DNA of 64,000 bases from Hoplostethus atlanticus (GCA_034670405.1 JAXDDX010000052.1:744001-808000), one strand, 5' to 3'. Shown: positions 35,138 through 47,643, counted from the stretch's first letter. Translations and numbers: made by a program. Notes: generated from the letters alone by a model not told the origin.

Positions 35138-38135
35138 CCCTTAGCCCTGGGTTTGGCCAGTCAGATGGTGGATGTCTGTAGGTGGGGTGATGCTGTTTTG
35201 ACACTTCCCGTGGCAGCAAATGCCAAAGCACCTCAGTTGAGCAGGCTGCCTGGTGTTAGCAGGGGAAGCTGAAGTGCTGAGCCTTCAGTCTCTCCTCCCC
35301 AGAGAGCCCACACTCCGTTTGATAGACCTTCACAGTTCCCTTCCTTTGGTTAACAACAGCCATCTATTGGTAGCGGCTGGCAAAAAAAATAAAAAAAGGC
35401 TAAGAACGTCCTTTAGCTATGGATGACACGTGGAGGAATGAATTGTTTTCTAATGGAAACGTTAGAAAAGCGACGTTGTACAGCGAGGGTCCTATGTGGT
35501 CGGCGAAGTGTTAAGAGCTCAAAACCACACGGCGTGATAAAAGCGCAGGTGAGTCTCGGCAGCTGCGTACAGTCACGCTGTCGACAGTTTTAAAAGCAAC
35601 TGTATCTGCAAGCCTGCATAACTGCTAAAAAAATATCTGCAGATGCAGGATTCGCTGCCAAGTTGTTAACTACTTGTGGTACTGTCGTCTACTTACCAAA
35701 CATATGAGAAAAACACAAGTCTTCCTTTTTTGGTGGTATAACACTATGTGCAGGAGTGTTAACCATCCTGAAAGTTGAGTTGAGCTACTGCTTTGTGTAG
35801 AGCGACGCATCAGGCAGGCCAATCAGGAGCCTGTTTTACCGCGGGCAAATCAAAGCAAAACCCGGCCAGTCTACATATAACCGAGGCATTCAGTTGTTAT
35901 TGTCTCGTAAAGTTACCAGCCAGTGAGGCGGGTGATTCTTATTGATTTATCCTTCACGGCCAAATTTTTAACCAACATTTGGAGCTTGGCGAGTGGGAAT
36001 TTCAGGCCCTGGGTTATGAATGTGAGTGTCTCAGTGCATGCTGGGATAGGCTCCAGCCCCTGTGATCCTGAAGAGAATCAAGGGGGTACAGAAAAAGAAA
36101 GAATGAATGAACAAACAAACTCCAGTGGCATGCAACATATACAGCTAGGCACTGCTCACTCCATCTTAATGTGAGGCGTGCTAATACGTTAGCAGAAGTG
36201 TCGTCTTGTTCGTCGGTATAATACACGACTTGATGCAATGTTGCTCCTGAAAGCTTTTCATTGTGGGTTTTTAGTTCATTAGCAGTAGTGCTTAATTTTG
36301 GATATGAATTGCTATGACATCCCATTTCTATTCTAAGCAAGCAACTTATTGACTTTTCCGACAGTAGGCCTCGCTGCTCTGGGCCATGCCATTATTTAAT
36401 CTCCATAAAATCACTGGGCTGTGAGTGACACAACAGGGTTCCGTCGTCCTCTGGATAGTCGGAGGACAAATACAAATCCCAAACTAGATGAAACGGTGCT
36501 GAGACTGCGGAGAGTTACCGCCTGTGGGACGTGGTATGTTGTAGGCTTTGTTTTCAATAACATTCACTTTACAACTGTATGACGAGAGAGCGCTGCGGCA
36601 GTAAATCTTAACAGGAAAATCCCGGCAAACAGGAATTCCACACAGAAATAAAGTAAAATATAGCTGGGCAGCCCGGGGATCAACTTAGCCATTTAGCAAC
36701 AAGGTGTTTTAAATGATGCGATGAAGGTCTGTATGAAGTTTTGTTTTCAAAGAGCCCTTCACATGGCTTCAAACTGTGTTTTTATCTGCAGACCAAAGAA
36801 ATGTATTAAAATAACTTTTAATCTGAGTGCTGTGTCATGATGATTCACAAATTTACCTTAAAACAATTACAGATTATGGACCTGTCATTGTTGCTTCTTG
36901 CAAAAGGGATATACAAATTCATTGATAAATACACTTGACATTGTATCTCATCCTAAATATTTGTTAGTCTTATGCTGGATATTGTAAATAACTATTATGC
37001 CTGTATGTTTTATGAAGGATAAACGTGTATGCGCTCTGGTTTTGCAAGGTAACTGTACGAATTATAGCTGCATTTTATGGTTTGTTTTCATGACTTTACA
37101 TTACAATAGCGTCTTGTGAAAAGTGCTTTCAAAGGACATTGCATTATATTACAGCAGAACAAGCCTGCCAATACAGTAAGATTTAGAAACTACCTGAATA
37201 GAGATTAAGATCAAATTATGACAAAATTCTTATTCCAATATTATTCAAGTTAAACCTTTAAAGAAATTCCACCACACGTGATTATGTTTTTATTTGAGGG
37301 TTCCATTCATATCTTTTTAGTCTATAAATATCTTTTTTTATTACTTTTGCATTCATTCGCTTTTCATCATCATTGGCAAAATGCTTTCAGACAGTACAGT
37401 CAACTCTCCCTCAGGGAGTTTGTATTGATCTGCATGTATCAAGCAACTGCACAAAAGACTGAGAAAGGCATAGCAAGTCCACATTGTGCAAAGTAGTCAT
37501 GAAGGGTTACATGAGTTACGAGAAAAAAAAGGGAGAAAAGGGAGGAGAAAAAACTAAAAAGAAGGAAGAAGAAGCCCATAAAAATTAAGTATTAAATAAG
37601 AGTTTCCAGTAGCTGGTTATAGGACCATAAGCAGGCCATGAACTGAATAAGAAAACCACTTGAGAAGTAGGTTACTAGGGACAGAAACAACAATAAGGGC
37701 AGATTTCTTTAATTGTTTAAATCTTATGTCTTAAGATGAAATTCTGATAAAAACTAAATGTGAATGTTTTTGAAATTATTTTCAAGTTTGGTTGCACTAT
37801 AAGCAAGATACTGATGGTCAAATATCACCCAGTTCCCATTGACTGTAATTAGTCAATTAGTTCCCACTGATTGTAATTAGTCAATGGGAACTTGTTAATT
37901 AGTAAATAAATAAATTGAGGTAACTTGCTGAATATTGGTATCAGTTATCTTCTTAACCTGTAGAATATATAATGCAACTAATTTGTTTTGAAATTCACAA
38001 AAAAACCTGATGAACTTCATCATTTCCACTAGATAGCAGTGTACAAAAAGCCGAAATCTAGACGAGGCAATTAATAAAGACAAAAACATACATTTCATTA
38101 GTCATTGAACTGACACTGTTAACCACACACTTACA
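35138..38135. other. msi2 intron 5 stretch with no gene seen
   Basis: There is no supported gene. Near 36036 GCATGCTGGGATAGGCTCCAGCCCC is a phrase common at the 3' ends of fish retroposed repeats. A related phrase in the opposite strand sense is at 54530-54595. A 28-base tandem duplication (AGTTCCCA(T/C)TGA(C/T)TGTAATTAGTCAAT) lies at 37831-37888. Confidence 0.45.
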
Positions 38136-38310
38136 ATGAGTGAGGAGGCAAGGGTTCACGGTCACTCATCTTGCTTAAGGACACTACAACGGGACACATG
38201 GATGTTGGTGGACACACTTGGTGTTCTGAGGATCAAACCTGCAACCTCTTACAGGATGGTATCTCTAACCGCTTTCTCACCACGGACACCGTCACCAACA
38301 CTGAGACATG
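38136..38310 (-). repeat. SINE-like element with B-box motif
   Basis: The minus strand reads GCGGTTAGAGATACC..., then GAGGTTGCAGGTTTGATCCTC, a tRNA-like B-box region. This is followed by CCATGTGTCCCGTTGTAGTGTCCTTAAGCAAGATG, of the type TCCTTGAGCAAGATRCT seen in fish SINE bodies. It is probably a tRNA-derived retroposon. Confidence 0.55.
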
Positions 38311-38399
38311 CAAATTTAACAAAATGTGTTTTTAAAAACCACACATAATTGCCCCTGAGGCCCATCTCCACGCTGGTGTGACAGGTTAAAACTAAAGCT

Positions 38400-38760
38400 C
38401 GCCACTCTGCTCCTTTTCACTCGGTGATGTGATGTGCTGGTAAATTAGGGAGCGGGCGTGATGGAAAGCTACTTGTTTGACGATTCCGCGCCAGCGCTGC
38501 AGCCACAAACATAATACCAAATGATTGGAGGCAAAAGGTAGGCCGCCATTTGCATAAAATGCTATTATTGGGCGGTTGACTTAACACAAAGCAAACACCT
38601 AGAGGCTGTGTTCTAGCTGCTGCTGGGAACCGCCTGATTTAATGTCTCCATTCATCTGGAGCCGCACAGGAGCCAGGAAACAGCATTAGGCCTCGGGCCC
38701 CGCGGCCCAGGCCAGAGCAGCGGGACAAGTTGTGACGTGAACAGCAGCCACCTTGTAGGA
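38400..38760. other. candidate conserved noncoding stretch
   Basis: This intronic segment is free of recognised repeats. It contains a perfect octamer ATTTGCAT (38548-38555) overlapping a GCCGCCATTT YY1-like site. A FOX-like AAGCAAACA (near 38590) and CATCTG E-boxes are nearby. The motif density suggests a regulatory element, but the sequence alone cannot show conservation. Confidence 0.25.
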
Positions 38761-38795
38761 GTTCACTTATATACTGTTGCAAGGGCCTTCAAATA

Positions 38796-38798
<3 letters not shown>

Positions 38799-38858
<60 letters not shown>

Positions 38859-38871
38859 CACACACACACAC
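38799..38871. repeat. (CA)n microsatellite
   Basis: CA array of about 36 units with one CG interruption, abutting the left end of a family A element. Confidence 0.95.
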
Positions 38872-39298
38872 GTTTGCCGATATTGGCCGATATTAAATTA
38901 AATTCCAGAAATCATCCAGTCAGTGTCCGTCTAGAAAACCTGCAATGAAATCTTATTTTTGTCACTATTTATTAATTTAATTGTTCAATTGTCTGTTTTG
39001 TAATTTAGTTTGTCACTTAAAAGCAGTAATGTATCCCAGACTTTGCTCTACCGGTGAATAGGTGGGGGGGGGGGGGCACCCTGCCTTAAAGAGCTACTAA
39101 CCCTAAAAGAATTGAATTAGTTTCAATGGAGAGTTTTAGTGTCCCATGATGGTCTAAATGCTGTTTCAGAGGCTTTTCCATCCTTTTTTGTCACAAAAAT
39201 GGTCAAATTGAAAGATTGCAGCACAAATTATCAGCTATTTAACCCAAAAAATATTGCGATCAACATCAGCCTTCAAAAACTCATAGCGGTGAAACACT
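38871..39298 (+). mobile_element. nonautonomous element family A, copy
   Basis: It starts GTTTGCCGATATTGGCCGATATT and ends CAAAAACTCATAGCGGTGAAACACTAA. The AGTGTCCCATGATGGTCTAAATGC and TTTCAGAGGCTTTTCC blocks are present. The CA array has replaced the extreme left terminus. A 13-base poly-G run sits inside at 39064-39076. Confidence 0.75.
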
Positions 39299-40616
39299 AA
39301 CACGCACGCGCACACAAACATAAACCTACACATGCATAAACACAGTCACGCACACGGCCAACAGCATAGTGTGAGGTAAATATGCGGCCTGGGAAATCCA
39401 GCATGAACAATAAAGAAAAGCCAAGGCAGAGTTCGTGACCGGCGCTGCACAAAGTGAGTCAGAACCAACCTGAGGGGACCTGAGCATTAGCCCTCGTGGA
39501 AACTGTTCATAAATTATACATATCCCTGGCCAACCAACCCCCTGCAACGCCATTCGCTCTGCCACAAATCCTATTGCTGCCAGCTTCTTTGACAAGATAC
39601 ATTTCCACCCCCCCCCCCGCCCCCCCTCCACTCAGGGCAAGAAAGAAATGGTACTCGTTTTCTGCGCTAATGAGCTTGCCCTTAAGTAGCGGGTCCAAAA
39701 GACAACTGCAGGTACTGTTTAACCTTCAACCATCCTCCACGGTGTCATTGCTCTGCGCTTTCCAAAAGAGCAGCTACTTTTATAGTTGCCGGGCCGCGGA
39801 GCCTGGCTGTCTGCATCTTCCCCTTTATTGTTGTGGATGTCCTTGAGTCAATTTCATGTTTATTCAAATAATGAATGCAGAGGCGATCACCCCCCCCCCC
39901 CCCCCCTCCTCCCCTCGCCTAACACAGCCCACCGAGCAGAAAAATATCAAAGCTTTGTCGAAAGCTGCCAAATAGTGGTGTAGCATATGCTTGCACATTG
40001 AGAACATATGCACGGGAGATGAATTTAAGGCCTTTGGTATATTCAGGCTGTCGACACCGTCACTAACAATGCCGCTGAAACTGCCGGCTTTGACTTGACA
40101 AGTGCATTTCGAGTGGAGGTTGAAGAGATCGTAAAGGAAAACATATCCCCTTGCTGGTACTCAATTATACAGCAATAGCCCGCCTTAAACAGAGCATGCA
40201 TTTTGACTTCGAGTGCCCTGACAATTCTCTGAAACCTGCACGTCCGAGGCAACAACGCCTTTTCTTTGCGCGGCAAAGCAAAAATTCAAAAAATTCCGCA
40301 ATCAATCATTGCATGCTTAGGGAGAAAACAACTTTGCGTGGCTTACTAGATGCGCTCACGCAAGGACACCCGCATCTGATCGAACTGTCACGTGTCTAAT
40401 GGGAAGCACTTTATATGATCCAAAAAAAAAAACATTCATCATTTGGATTATTCCACATATCTAATCCGTCAATCCGCCCAGACGTTTGGAAAGTGACCTG
40501 CAGTGTCTACGACAACCAGCCGATACACAATCGTCGCTTTAGTCTTTGCCAGCGGCAACTTAAGGGAATGTGAAAGCCCACCGTGGCACAGCAGAACCAA
40601 AGGGAAGTCAACTTAC
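39299..40616. other. start of msi2 intron 5; candidate noncoding elements
   Basis: There are C runs at 39608-39618 and 39890-39906. The stretch 39985-40400 is free of recognised repeats and of mixed composition, and could contain intronic regulatory sequence. The intron's donor GTAAGT lies directly before exon 5 at 40616-40611. Confidence 0.35.
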
Positions 40617-40658
40617 CTTGGGTTGAGCACGTCTAGGAAAGGCAACTTTAGGGTCAAT
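40617..40658 (-). CDS. msi2: Musashi-2, coding exon 5 (linker after RRM1)
   Basis: This 42-base, 14-codon exon encodes IDPKVAFPRRAQPK (residues 91-104). It is the last strand of RRM1 and the start of the linker to RRM2. The acceptor CCGTCCACCAG and donor GTAAGT are both good. Phase is 0 on both sides. In Musashi proteins this segment continues directly into RRM2. No RRM2-like exon could be found at 1-40616 on the minus strand, so the fifth intron exceeds 40.6 kb. That agrees with the very large intron at this place in mammalian MSI2. The 5.85-kb intron 4 separates it from exon 4. Confidence is high because the peptide is an exact family signature. Confidence 0.95.
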
Positions 40659-41224
40659 CTGGTGGACGGAAAGTAGAGAAAGACAAGTCAGGGAACGAAA
40701 GGCATGGGCAGAGAGAGCAAGACATATTTGAAAACTGTATTTTAGGTATTGAATGCATTGAAAATATAAAGGGAAGAATTGGGGGCAGAGAGAGAAAGAC
40801 AGTATAAATAAAAGTACAGTGACATCTACAGTAAATCGGCAAAATGAAAATATTGTATTTCTGAAGTATTTATCAAGTAACAGCTGGCAATACATGCAGG
40901 ATATCCTACTGTGGGTTCCCAGCGTCTGCACTAAGAACTACCTTTCATCGATTAAGAACATAGCATTGATCTCTGCCCTTGTGTATTCGACGGGGGAGGG
41001 CACTAATTATTTAAGACAATCCCCTTGTTAAATATTGATTTTGCAGAAAACCACACGTTAAGAATCTTCCCATAGTTTAAAAAAAATAAATCTATTACAA
41101 AAAAATTCACCCATTGTCTATATCTGTCCACTTATATCACTTCTCATGTTTTATACATGGTAGAAGATGAAGATGTGCTCATGAGAGATTGTGGAGAATT
41201 GATCAATCAAAAAAACAAACAAAA

Positions 41225-41510
41225 AAAAACATTTTGCCCGACTGCTGAGCGCGATGCTCAAGGTTTCCAGATTCTCTCTGTCCGTTTGCACTGCCGTCAA
41301 TGCGTATGCGATTTCACCGCTTCTCTGTACGGTTAATCGATGTCCCCATTAACGATGGCTAATAACGTCTAGGAGCTACTAGCAATTTACATTTGCCCAG
41401 TCACAGGGCCATTCCGCTACATCAAATCAAAACTCTACATAACCGGGAGAGGGTCAATAAAGCAGCAGTGATTTACAAATTACACAGACAGAGAGCTAAT
41501 TAACATTATG
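41225..41510. other. candidate intronic regulatory stretch
   Basis: This segment is free of recognised repeats, with evenly mixed composition. It has GTTAATCGATG, ACGATGGCTAATAACG and a GAGCTAATTAACATTATG homeodomain-type site (TAATTA at 41497-41502). It stands out from the flanking AT-rich intron. The function is inferred only. Confidence 0.25.
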
Positions 41511-42410
41511 TTCAGCTTGCTTTTAAGAACTTATTGAAACAAAATTGCAGTCACAGCACTATAAAAAGAAAACCCTGATTGATAGAAGAATCCTGCTACT
41601 GCATACAATATTTTCACCACTTTCTCAACCATTCACAATGTATTGAATACGTTCTTTCATGCCATTCAAGGCAAAACAATGTGCTTTCCTGGATAACAGG
41701 CTTTCCATTTAAAAAAGGCAAATACAGCTGACTAAAATCATATGGAGTCTTTGTTCACCGGATGGATTTCAAATGGATTTCCAATATTTAGATCATGCAG
41801 GGCTGCGACCTTGTGTGCCTTTAGGTGGTTGATGAAAAGCAGGTATATTCTGATTGCATCCACAGTATTAGAGCAGGAAGTTTTAATTGTCATGCACCGC
41901 CCTGACTGAATACAATGAGGCCAAATACAAAAGAGAGTGGTGGAACATTTGTAGCGACATTCACAGAAATAATTCACTGAAATCACTGCTGGAGAGCTTG
42001 CTTTGTGGGTGGAACTGAAGACTTGTCTGTCATCAAGTAATGACAAAGGAAGCTAAATAAGGACCATGTCAGGAGTCACAGTGAACAACGCAAACTTTCT
42101 TCTAAGAGAACTGGAAGTGCAATTTAGAAAAGCACTAACAGGGAAGTGATGGTGAATCCAATAAAGTGGCACTCACTTTTGCTTGAGAAATATTTGATTT
42201 CAAAAAATGATTTTAGAGTTTTAGAATATCAAGGGGATGTTAAGGGATAATGTACAGCGACATGGTCATTATTGCAAAATGATCCCTGACAGGGTGAATC
42301 ACGACTCCGGTACAAAGCCGCCTCCGCTTCCTGTACATTATCCTGTTTATTGCACTGCTACTTACCAAAGACAATTATCTGACTCTTTAACCAAAATTAC
42401 AGTTCAGCAG

Positions 42411-42590
42411 AGTTATACTGTAGCAGATATGTAACCATAGAAACATCTGTAGCTAGCACTGATGGCTACACTGTAGCAAATCTGCAACCATAGAAACGTC
42501 TGTAGCTAGTGTCTACGGCTACCCTGTAACAGAACTGTAACCATAGCAACATCTACGTCTGTAGCTAGCTTCTACGGCTACCTTTCTGTC
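42411..42590. repeat. 53-bp tandem repeat, about 3 copies
   Basis: AACCATAG(A/C)AAC starts at 42433, 42486 and 42539, exactly 53 bases apart. Each is followed by TCTGTAGCTAG...GGCTAC. The third copy carries a 6-base internal insertion (CTACGT). Confidence 0.9.
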
Positions 42591-43541
42591 AGATTGCCAT
42601 TCACCCTCAAACCAGAAATCAAACCAGCAATCAAATAAATAAATGCAATATTGGACAAATCTTCCATGTTTCTAACCTAGGTTAGCCGCCTGTTCATCTG
42701 CAGTAACCAAGGAGTAATGTCTTTTTACCACAAGGTGGCACTAGTTCATGTGATCACAAATCAACAAAATTAATTAAAATTCTTGACTGCGGATTAGATG
42801 AGAAACTGTTCTTCAGAAATAACAGACCTCAGAATACCTTCATTGGCCAATAACAACTGAGTATTCAACAAAGATGTGTAATAATTTGGTCCTAACACAT
42901 CTCTGCAAATGTATTGAAAAGCTGTCTCAAGAGAGTAAGCAGCACTCCACTCCTCTGAAAAAAGGGGCTTCCACCTTTCATTGCAAGGCCACATATCTGC
43001 AGGGGAGAAAGACCATTAGTAGAGTATTGTGCATGTACTATGGCTTTTTTGGAGTATGGCTATTTTCCCTGCAGAAAAAAAGGGCCATATTGCAAATAGA
43101 AAAAAGAAATAGCGAGAATGTAACAGTGATGAATATGACAGTCTACGGCTGACAAAAATAGACACTTGTAGAGAGTCAGTGAATTCAGCTGGTGTGTCTG
43201 AGTGCATTAACAGAAAGGAATGTACTTTAGCCAGAAAAAGTGTTTAGTCTGCTACTGGGGACAGCTTCACAAATGGTGTCAGAGGAAATTCGACTGTCAG
43301 CATACAGTAATATTCATCTCCAGCCTTCACTTTCATTTTGTCAAGGAGTCCATACAAGGGGAATTTTAAGCAGGCAGAATGGCATGCATCCCTATCACAC
43401 AGTCCATACCATATAGCCGTTGGCTCGGATAAAACAGTGCCTCTGTATCAAACGGCAGCATTCTCTTCAATTAATTCAGATGAGAATGAAAACACTACAG
43501 CCGAGAGCATTTTTCTCAACAAACCCAACAGACGTAGATAC

Positions 43542-43903
43542 TAGAGTTGGACTGATATATTGAGCCGATATTGGCCTTTTATTAAACATCGGATATTGAA
43601 ATAATAAAAAATATTAATATTAATTCTTCATTTAAAAAGGCAGTAATGTATCCTAGAGGTTCCTCTAGGTGGGTTGGGTCACGCTCCCTTAAAGAGATGC
43701 TAACCCTAAAAGAATTTCATTAGTTAGCGGAGGGTTTTAGTGTCTGAATGGTCTGAATGCTGTTTCAGAGGCTTTTCTACCCCGACAAGAATACAACACT
43801 GGGGGAATGCTTGACATTTTTGCATGAAAATAGTCAAATTTAAAGATATTGAATATCTAAACAAAATATCAGCTATCAAAATCCCATATCAGTCAAACCC
43901 TAC
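43542..43903 (+). mobile_element. nonautonomous element family A, well-preserved copy
   Basis: The left end TAGAGTTGGACTGATATATTG and right end CCCATATCAGTCAAACCCTAC are clear inverted partners. The internal GGTCTGAATGC, TTTCAGAGGCTTTTCTACCC and CAAATTTAAAGATATTGAATATC blocks are present. Length is about 362 bases. This is the best reference copy in the window. Confidence 0.8.
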
Positions 43904-45678
43904 TATTTCATGAAGCAGTCTTTGATCAATGTATGTTTTTTAGCTATATAATGGCTTTATGCACTGATCCATACAGTGAAGCAATCGCCACCAGCATTAA
44001 GCCAAGCCTCCAGCGCCAAGCCAAAACGCTCTCCGTTTCACTTTGCACTTCAGATCCACTCCTCTAGCTCTGCTGCCGCTTTGCTTTTTCACTGTGCCCT
44101 GCATCAATCCATGAATCAATAAACCAGTAAGTCAATGTCTAGAACATGTACCCCCTAAAACAAAATGTCTGAAACGCACCAAATTATTACAACACGCTCT
44201 TGTTTAAAAATTGTTCATGGGTATTTTGTGATTTTTTTGACAGTCTCAGAGAGAGAACGCCCCACAATATGCTATTTTAGTTCAAGAACTAATTGCAAAG
44301 AGACTGAAATGAATACAAATAGGCTGGTGGTAACACTAGTTTCATCAATGTTGTATATGTGTTTTACTTCCATTTTCTCTCATAATATTTACTCTGTACT
44401 CTGTACATAGTGTGCAATACTGTTTTGTTCATGTCAGAGATGACAAGCATATAAAAGTGAGCAAATAAACCAAAATATGCTAAAGGAACATAAAGTACTG
44501 CAGAAGAAGTATTTTCTAACATTTTCTAAGCACTAGCATTTTCTAAATGAACCATATTATGTCCAAGGTTTAAAATCCAGTATTATACTCTATTATTATT
44601 ATTATTATTATACTCTATTATTATACTAAAAAAAAATAAAATAAAAAATAAAAAATAAGAGTTTACCTCCGTCATGAAAAAAACAAATACGGGTTAATAG
44701 GATCACTTTATCAACTTCAGTGCTTAATCAATAAATAAAAGTGGTACAGGGTTGTGTAAAAAGCAATGCATCCACTGAAGGTCGAGCAGCCAGGAAGCAG
44801 ATGCATTCAAGAATCTGAACTTTACTGGTTCAGTTACTGCAAGGTTTTTACAGTTCCATTCATCTCTATGCTGTAAATATGATAGAGCTCTGCTCTGCTA
44901 TATTAGGGTCAAACAACTCAGATTTTACCCTGGTGCTATACATATTTTAGCGCTTATTTCACTACCTATTGCACTGCCTCAGAAATCAGCTGTCAAAGGC
45001 CTGCTGAACAGTGACCCAGGCTGACCTACTTTGTTAAAAAAGCCTCGCACACAGAGAAATTACATAAGTCCCATGTGTACAACTATAAATGATCTGGTTG
45101 GGGACCGTTTGGGGGGACGGCAGCCTCCAACCTGCAGCATCACATGCTTCTGCATCCCTGCTCTGACGGAATATGACCGAGATGAAACTCCTCAAATCGT
45201 TCCCTAAAATAATCCTCCAGCTTTTCCGCGACTATCGATGAGTTAATGTATGAGTTTAACAGGTGAGCAGGGAGACACAGCGCAGACCTGAATTCACGCT
45301 TTATGAAACAACTCCACTGTCAGTGTCAAAAGGCATTTCCGATCAAATGTACACAGGACACCGGAGAGGAAACCAGGGAGATGCAATGACTCATTCTGAT
45401 CCGGGTGGTTTCTTGCTACAAGCAAAGCCCTGAAAGCCCCTTTGGGAAGAGAAGCGTCCAAGGATTACCCTCAGAAATGATCACATCCAAAGACCAATAC
45501 AAACTGTAATACGATACATTTATGAACAATGAAGCCTAACGATTTTCAAGAAACTCTTTTCTGTATGAATCAGGGATGTTATGTGAGTATAATCCAGGTT
45601 GAGGTGAGGCGGGTTTGCACCATCACCCTAAAATAATAACCTTTCACACACAAATATTTTTCATGGGATGGAACGTTG

Positions 45679-45681
45679 ATG

Positions 45682-45720
<39 letters not shown>
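45679..45720. repeat. (ATA)n microsatellite
   Basis: Trinucleotide array of about 14 units in intron 4. Frames through it give Asn or Ile runs and are not genes. Confidence 0.95.
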
Positions 45721-46508
45721 GTAGAAGTCATAATAATAATAAACATACATGTCCCTACATGCACAGATATGGTTCTTTTTCGAAAATGACACGCATGACA
45801 GGCACACATAGTCAAAACTGAAACATTACTTATATCACTTATTCAAGTCTCCAAAACTGACCAGGATCACCTTCATTTCTGGCTCAGGGTGATAACTTAA
45901 GGGCACGTAAAAAAAAAAAATAAACACACATTTATTCATGTGAATTATCTCCATTTTGTCAATACAAATTGTAATTAACAGGTAAAATAATGAGAATAGT
46001 ATGAGCTAAAAGCCTGTTTCTTTGTTTTTACACAAAAAATTACAATTACCCGGATGCAAGTTCAGAAACATTACTGCATCAAAACTATGTCCAAGGGAAA
46101 GCTGTGCAGGAGGCCACGCTGCTGCAGTTATGAAATGTCATTTGTCCCCATGTGACTGAGCAAAACAACAGCTAACAAGTTGATTTGGGATAGAGAGGGA
46201 TGTATGTATTTTTCCTTTAAAAGACTATCCTCCTACAACTTCCATCAGCTTTATACTACTTACTAGGATGCATTATATGAATTTCCTCATATTGAATGAT
46301 GTTAAAATAAAAGGGGGGGGGCAAACTGAGCTACGGTGGGTTTACCCTCCACTACAACCCGCCTCTCAACACACAGTTAACAAGCTACTTGCTACCATCA
46401 AAGTGTTTGTGGATATGATGGGAAATTGATAGAAAAAGCCAGTCAGAGAGAGAGCAAAACATCAGATTGTCACTCAATCGCAAATCAAAATAAAAAAGAC
46501 GAACGTAC

Positions 46509-46593
46509 CGTTTTAGAGTCTAATTCATGGTGTGGCTGTGCTAAGACTTTATCTACATTGGCAGCATCTGCAAACGTGACGAAGCCAAAGCCC
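46509..46593 (-). CDS. msi2: Musashi-2, coding exon 4 (RRM1 RNP1 motif)
   Basis: This 85-base exon completes Arg62 and encodes residues 63-90. It begins with the rest of RNP1, GFGFVTF, so RNP1 is RGFGFVTF at 62-69 across the splice. It then runs through [21 protein letters not shown]. The aromatic residues at 64 and 66 are the RNA-stacking positions of the RRM sheet. The [15 protein letters not shown] helix and loop is characteristic of Musashi-2 rather than other RRM proteins. The acceptor is TCTCTACAG and the donor GTACGT. Phase is 2 at the start and 0 at the end. Asn76 replaces the serine that I recall in mammalian MSI2, a minor change. Confidence 0.97.
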
Positions 46594-47292
46594 CTGTAGA
46601 GAAACAACACAACATTACATTACATTTATAACATATATAGATTTTTTTTTTAAACTTATTTCATACATTTTTTTGCTATATATATATATATATATATATA
46701 TGCTATATATAGTTTTTGTTCTTTGACTGTCAGTTTCACTGCTGTTATTTTGCTCAAACACATACTTATTTTACACTTTCCGTTCATATATTTCCACTTA
46801 ACATGTTCTAGTGCTGAAACCATCTGTGTGTATTTTTACAAACCAATCATTTGCACGATTTATATTGCATTTTTGTCCATTTATGATTTGCTCCTGCAAT
46901 GACCCAATTTCCCACTGAGGATCATTAGTATCATCTTATCTTATTTACAACAACTGTGCGTCAATGAAAATAATCTATACATATATACATTAAACACATT
47001 ATAAGGAGTGGTGAGGATGTACTTTGCCCTGCCCTGACCTTCAAATTACTTCTCACTTTGATTTTGAGCACATGACCTTTTAATTACATAACATTATAAA
47101 TGAAGGAAAATACTGAGGGAATATTATCCACAGCTCCCTGGTCAATGTCAAACAGCATTACTCTTTCAAAGCGCTGATTCAATCGCAAATCCAGTTAAAT
47201 GGCTGCATGGTATTAATATCACCCTGAAGGACAAAACAAACTCACATCCGTATTATTATTTTATAATGGTAGGTGTATTTCTATTTATTTAC
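46594..47292 (-). other. msi2: msi2 intron 3
   Basis: 699-base intron with a (TA)n array at 46677-46701. No other feature seen. Confidence 0.9.
46677..46701. repeat. (TA)n microsatellite
   Basis: Perfect TA array of about 12 units followed by a short second TA run. Confidence 0.9.
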
Positions 47293-47374
47293 CTGGAGCG
47301 TTTTGTCGTTGGGTCTCTCATCACCATACATTCTCTGATTTCCCCGAATTTACTAAAATAGTCTCTAAGGCTGT
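47293..47374 (-). CDS. msi2: Musashi-2, coding exon 3 (RRM1 helix 1 to strand 3)
   Basis: This 82-base exon completes Asp35, encodes residues 36-61 and starts Arg62. The peptide [20 protein letters not shown] followed by PTTKRS is the RRM1 alpha-1 helix, beta-2 strand and loop. It is essentially identical to vertebrate MSI2. The acceptor is TTTTTTGCAG and the donor AG|GTAAAT. Start phase is 1 and end phase 2, matching the neighbouring exons exactly. Confidence 0.97.
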
Positions 47375-47643
47375 CTGCAAAAAAACAAACACACGAGAGA
47401 GGATTACGAGTCGATCTTTCCTAATTCCTTCGTCAAAAAGAGGAATATTTGTTTCACCGTTGAATGTCACACTGTTACACATAGGGGTCGAATAGAGGAC
47501 TTGAAATGACTGGAAATCAAAATAACCTTGCGCCGCGCGGACGCACACACACATGCACGCACACACACTCGCTCACACACACATATACACACACAGAGAG
47601 AGCAGACGTTTAGAAGCAGTAGCTGGGTTAATGCCGTTCTTAC
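47375..47643 (-). other. msi2: msi2 intron 2
   Basis: 269-base intron, the shortest of the gene. It contains interrupted CA-rich sequence at 47543-47595. Confidence 0.9.

Larger units (their letters stand above)
40659..46508 (-). other. msi2: msi2 intron 4 with repeats
   Basis: This 5,850-base GT-AG intron contains a 53-bp tandem repeat (42411-42590), a family A element (43542-43903) and an ATA microsatellite (45679-45720). It also has two repeat-poor stretches with possible regulatory content (41225-41510 and 45000-45430). No additional in-phase exon was recognised. Confidence 0.85.

Noticed and set aside
1..40616. A Musashi RRM2 exon (MVTRTKKIFVGGLS-type) on the minus strand
   Set aside because: I looked for the reverse complement of the conserved RRM2 coding motifs and saw no match. 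The FVGGALF peptide that appears near 9031-9056 belongs to repeat family B, not to RRM2.
40608..40931. 107-codon minus frame containing exon 5
   Set aside because: Only 40617-40658 is exon. The rest of the frame is intron sequence upstream of the acceptor, plus codons read through the donor.
45579..45821. Poly-Ile and poly-Asn open frames
   Set aside because: Translations of the ATA microsatellite.
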